Shown: positions 63,751 to 64,000 of the stretch, piece by piece
Position numbering within the stretch: the stretch's first letter is position 1
Layout: the number at the start of each line of letters is the position of its first letter
DNA from: Bicyclus anynana
Lineage: Eukaryota; Arthropoda; Insecta; Lepidoptera; Nymphalidae
DNA: 64,000 bases
Reading direction: 5' to 3'
NCBI RefSeq assembly: GCF_947172395.1
Contig: NC_069094.1
Span: 10,716,292 to 10,780,291, forward strand
Notes under the pieces: generated by a model
Database searches by the model: none
Seen by the model: the letters and a program-made list of their open reading frames with translations, nothing else
What the model was told of the DNA's origin: nothing
Translations under genes and position numbers: made by a program

Positions 63751-64000
63751 AATCATGAATAACTTCCGCAAAGTAACGCCTGCTTCTATCCAATATCGAT
63801 AGTATTTTTTACGGATAAAAGATACAAATTGCTGTTTAGAAAATAATTTTCAGAATTTTTGAAACACTGGTTAATTAGATAAATATTTTTTTGTTTCGCT
63901 CCCTTGTCTACAAATTAAACATAGACGATACTGTAAAAGTATTTGACACCTATTTAAAATGTATCTAAGCCTAAGGCTATTATATATTTTTATCTTTGTA

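Overview
This is a nuclear window from a moth or butterfly (Lepidoptera). I base that on AT-rich DNA, animal introns with GT/AG borders, insect-type genes (Strip, Abi, CCAR1, an NK-like homeobox gene), and lepidopteran repeats: tRNA-derived SINEs, RTE-type LINE 3' ends tailed with (ATG)n, and many MITEs. There are no operons, CRISPR arrays or prokaryotic features. Most open frames in the window are chance frames or repeat remnants. The real protein-coding content was rebuilt exon by exon from splice sites and reading phase.

Layout. 1-11.9 kb is a transposon field. It includes a three-layer nest at 1.7-6.7 kb: a hAT element with an 8-bp target duplication, an older interspersed repeat inside it, and an apparently intact two-ORF non-LTR retrotransposon inside that. 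12.0-23.6 kb holds a three-exon NK-like homeobox gene on the + strand (299 aa, eh1-like repressor motif plus homeodomain) whose second intron is swollen by repeats. 26.9-32.1 kb holds a six-exon gene on the - strand for a 397-aa membrane or secreted protein of no family I recognise. 33-36 kb is repeats and AT-rich DNA. 36.4-38.9 kb is the single-exon Strip gene (-). About 1 kb away, head to head, Abi (Abl interactor) runs on + from 39.85 to 45.7 kb in eight coding exons, followed by an 11-copy degenerate minisatellite. CCAR1 (-) fills 62.7-49.0 kb in sixteen coding exons (1216 aa). 62.8-64 kb is upstream DNA with tandem and foldback repeats.

How the genes relate. Strip (STRIPAK kinase/phosphatase complex) and Abi (WAVE actin-nucleation complex) share an intergenic region that may act as a bidirectional promoter. 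CCAR1 is a nuclear transcription/splicing coactivator convergent with Abi. The homeobox gene and the 397-aa gene stand alone. For all four multi-exon models, every intron keeps phase and total coding length is divisible by three. This supports the models strongly, but no transcript data were available.

Most notable: a tandem duplication at the 3' end of CCAR1 exon 11, beside a SINE, that offers a second donor adding exactly 31 codons in frame; the phase-perfect homeobox model with a tiny middle exon; the nested hAT/LINE; the unrecognised 397-aa protein and a pseudo-exon in its intron; and a G-rich tract on the sense strand of a CCAR1 intron.
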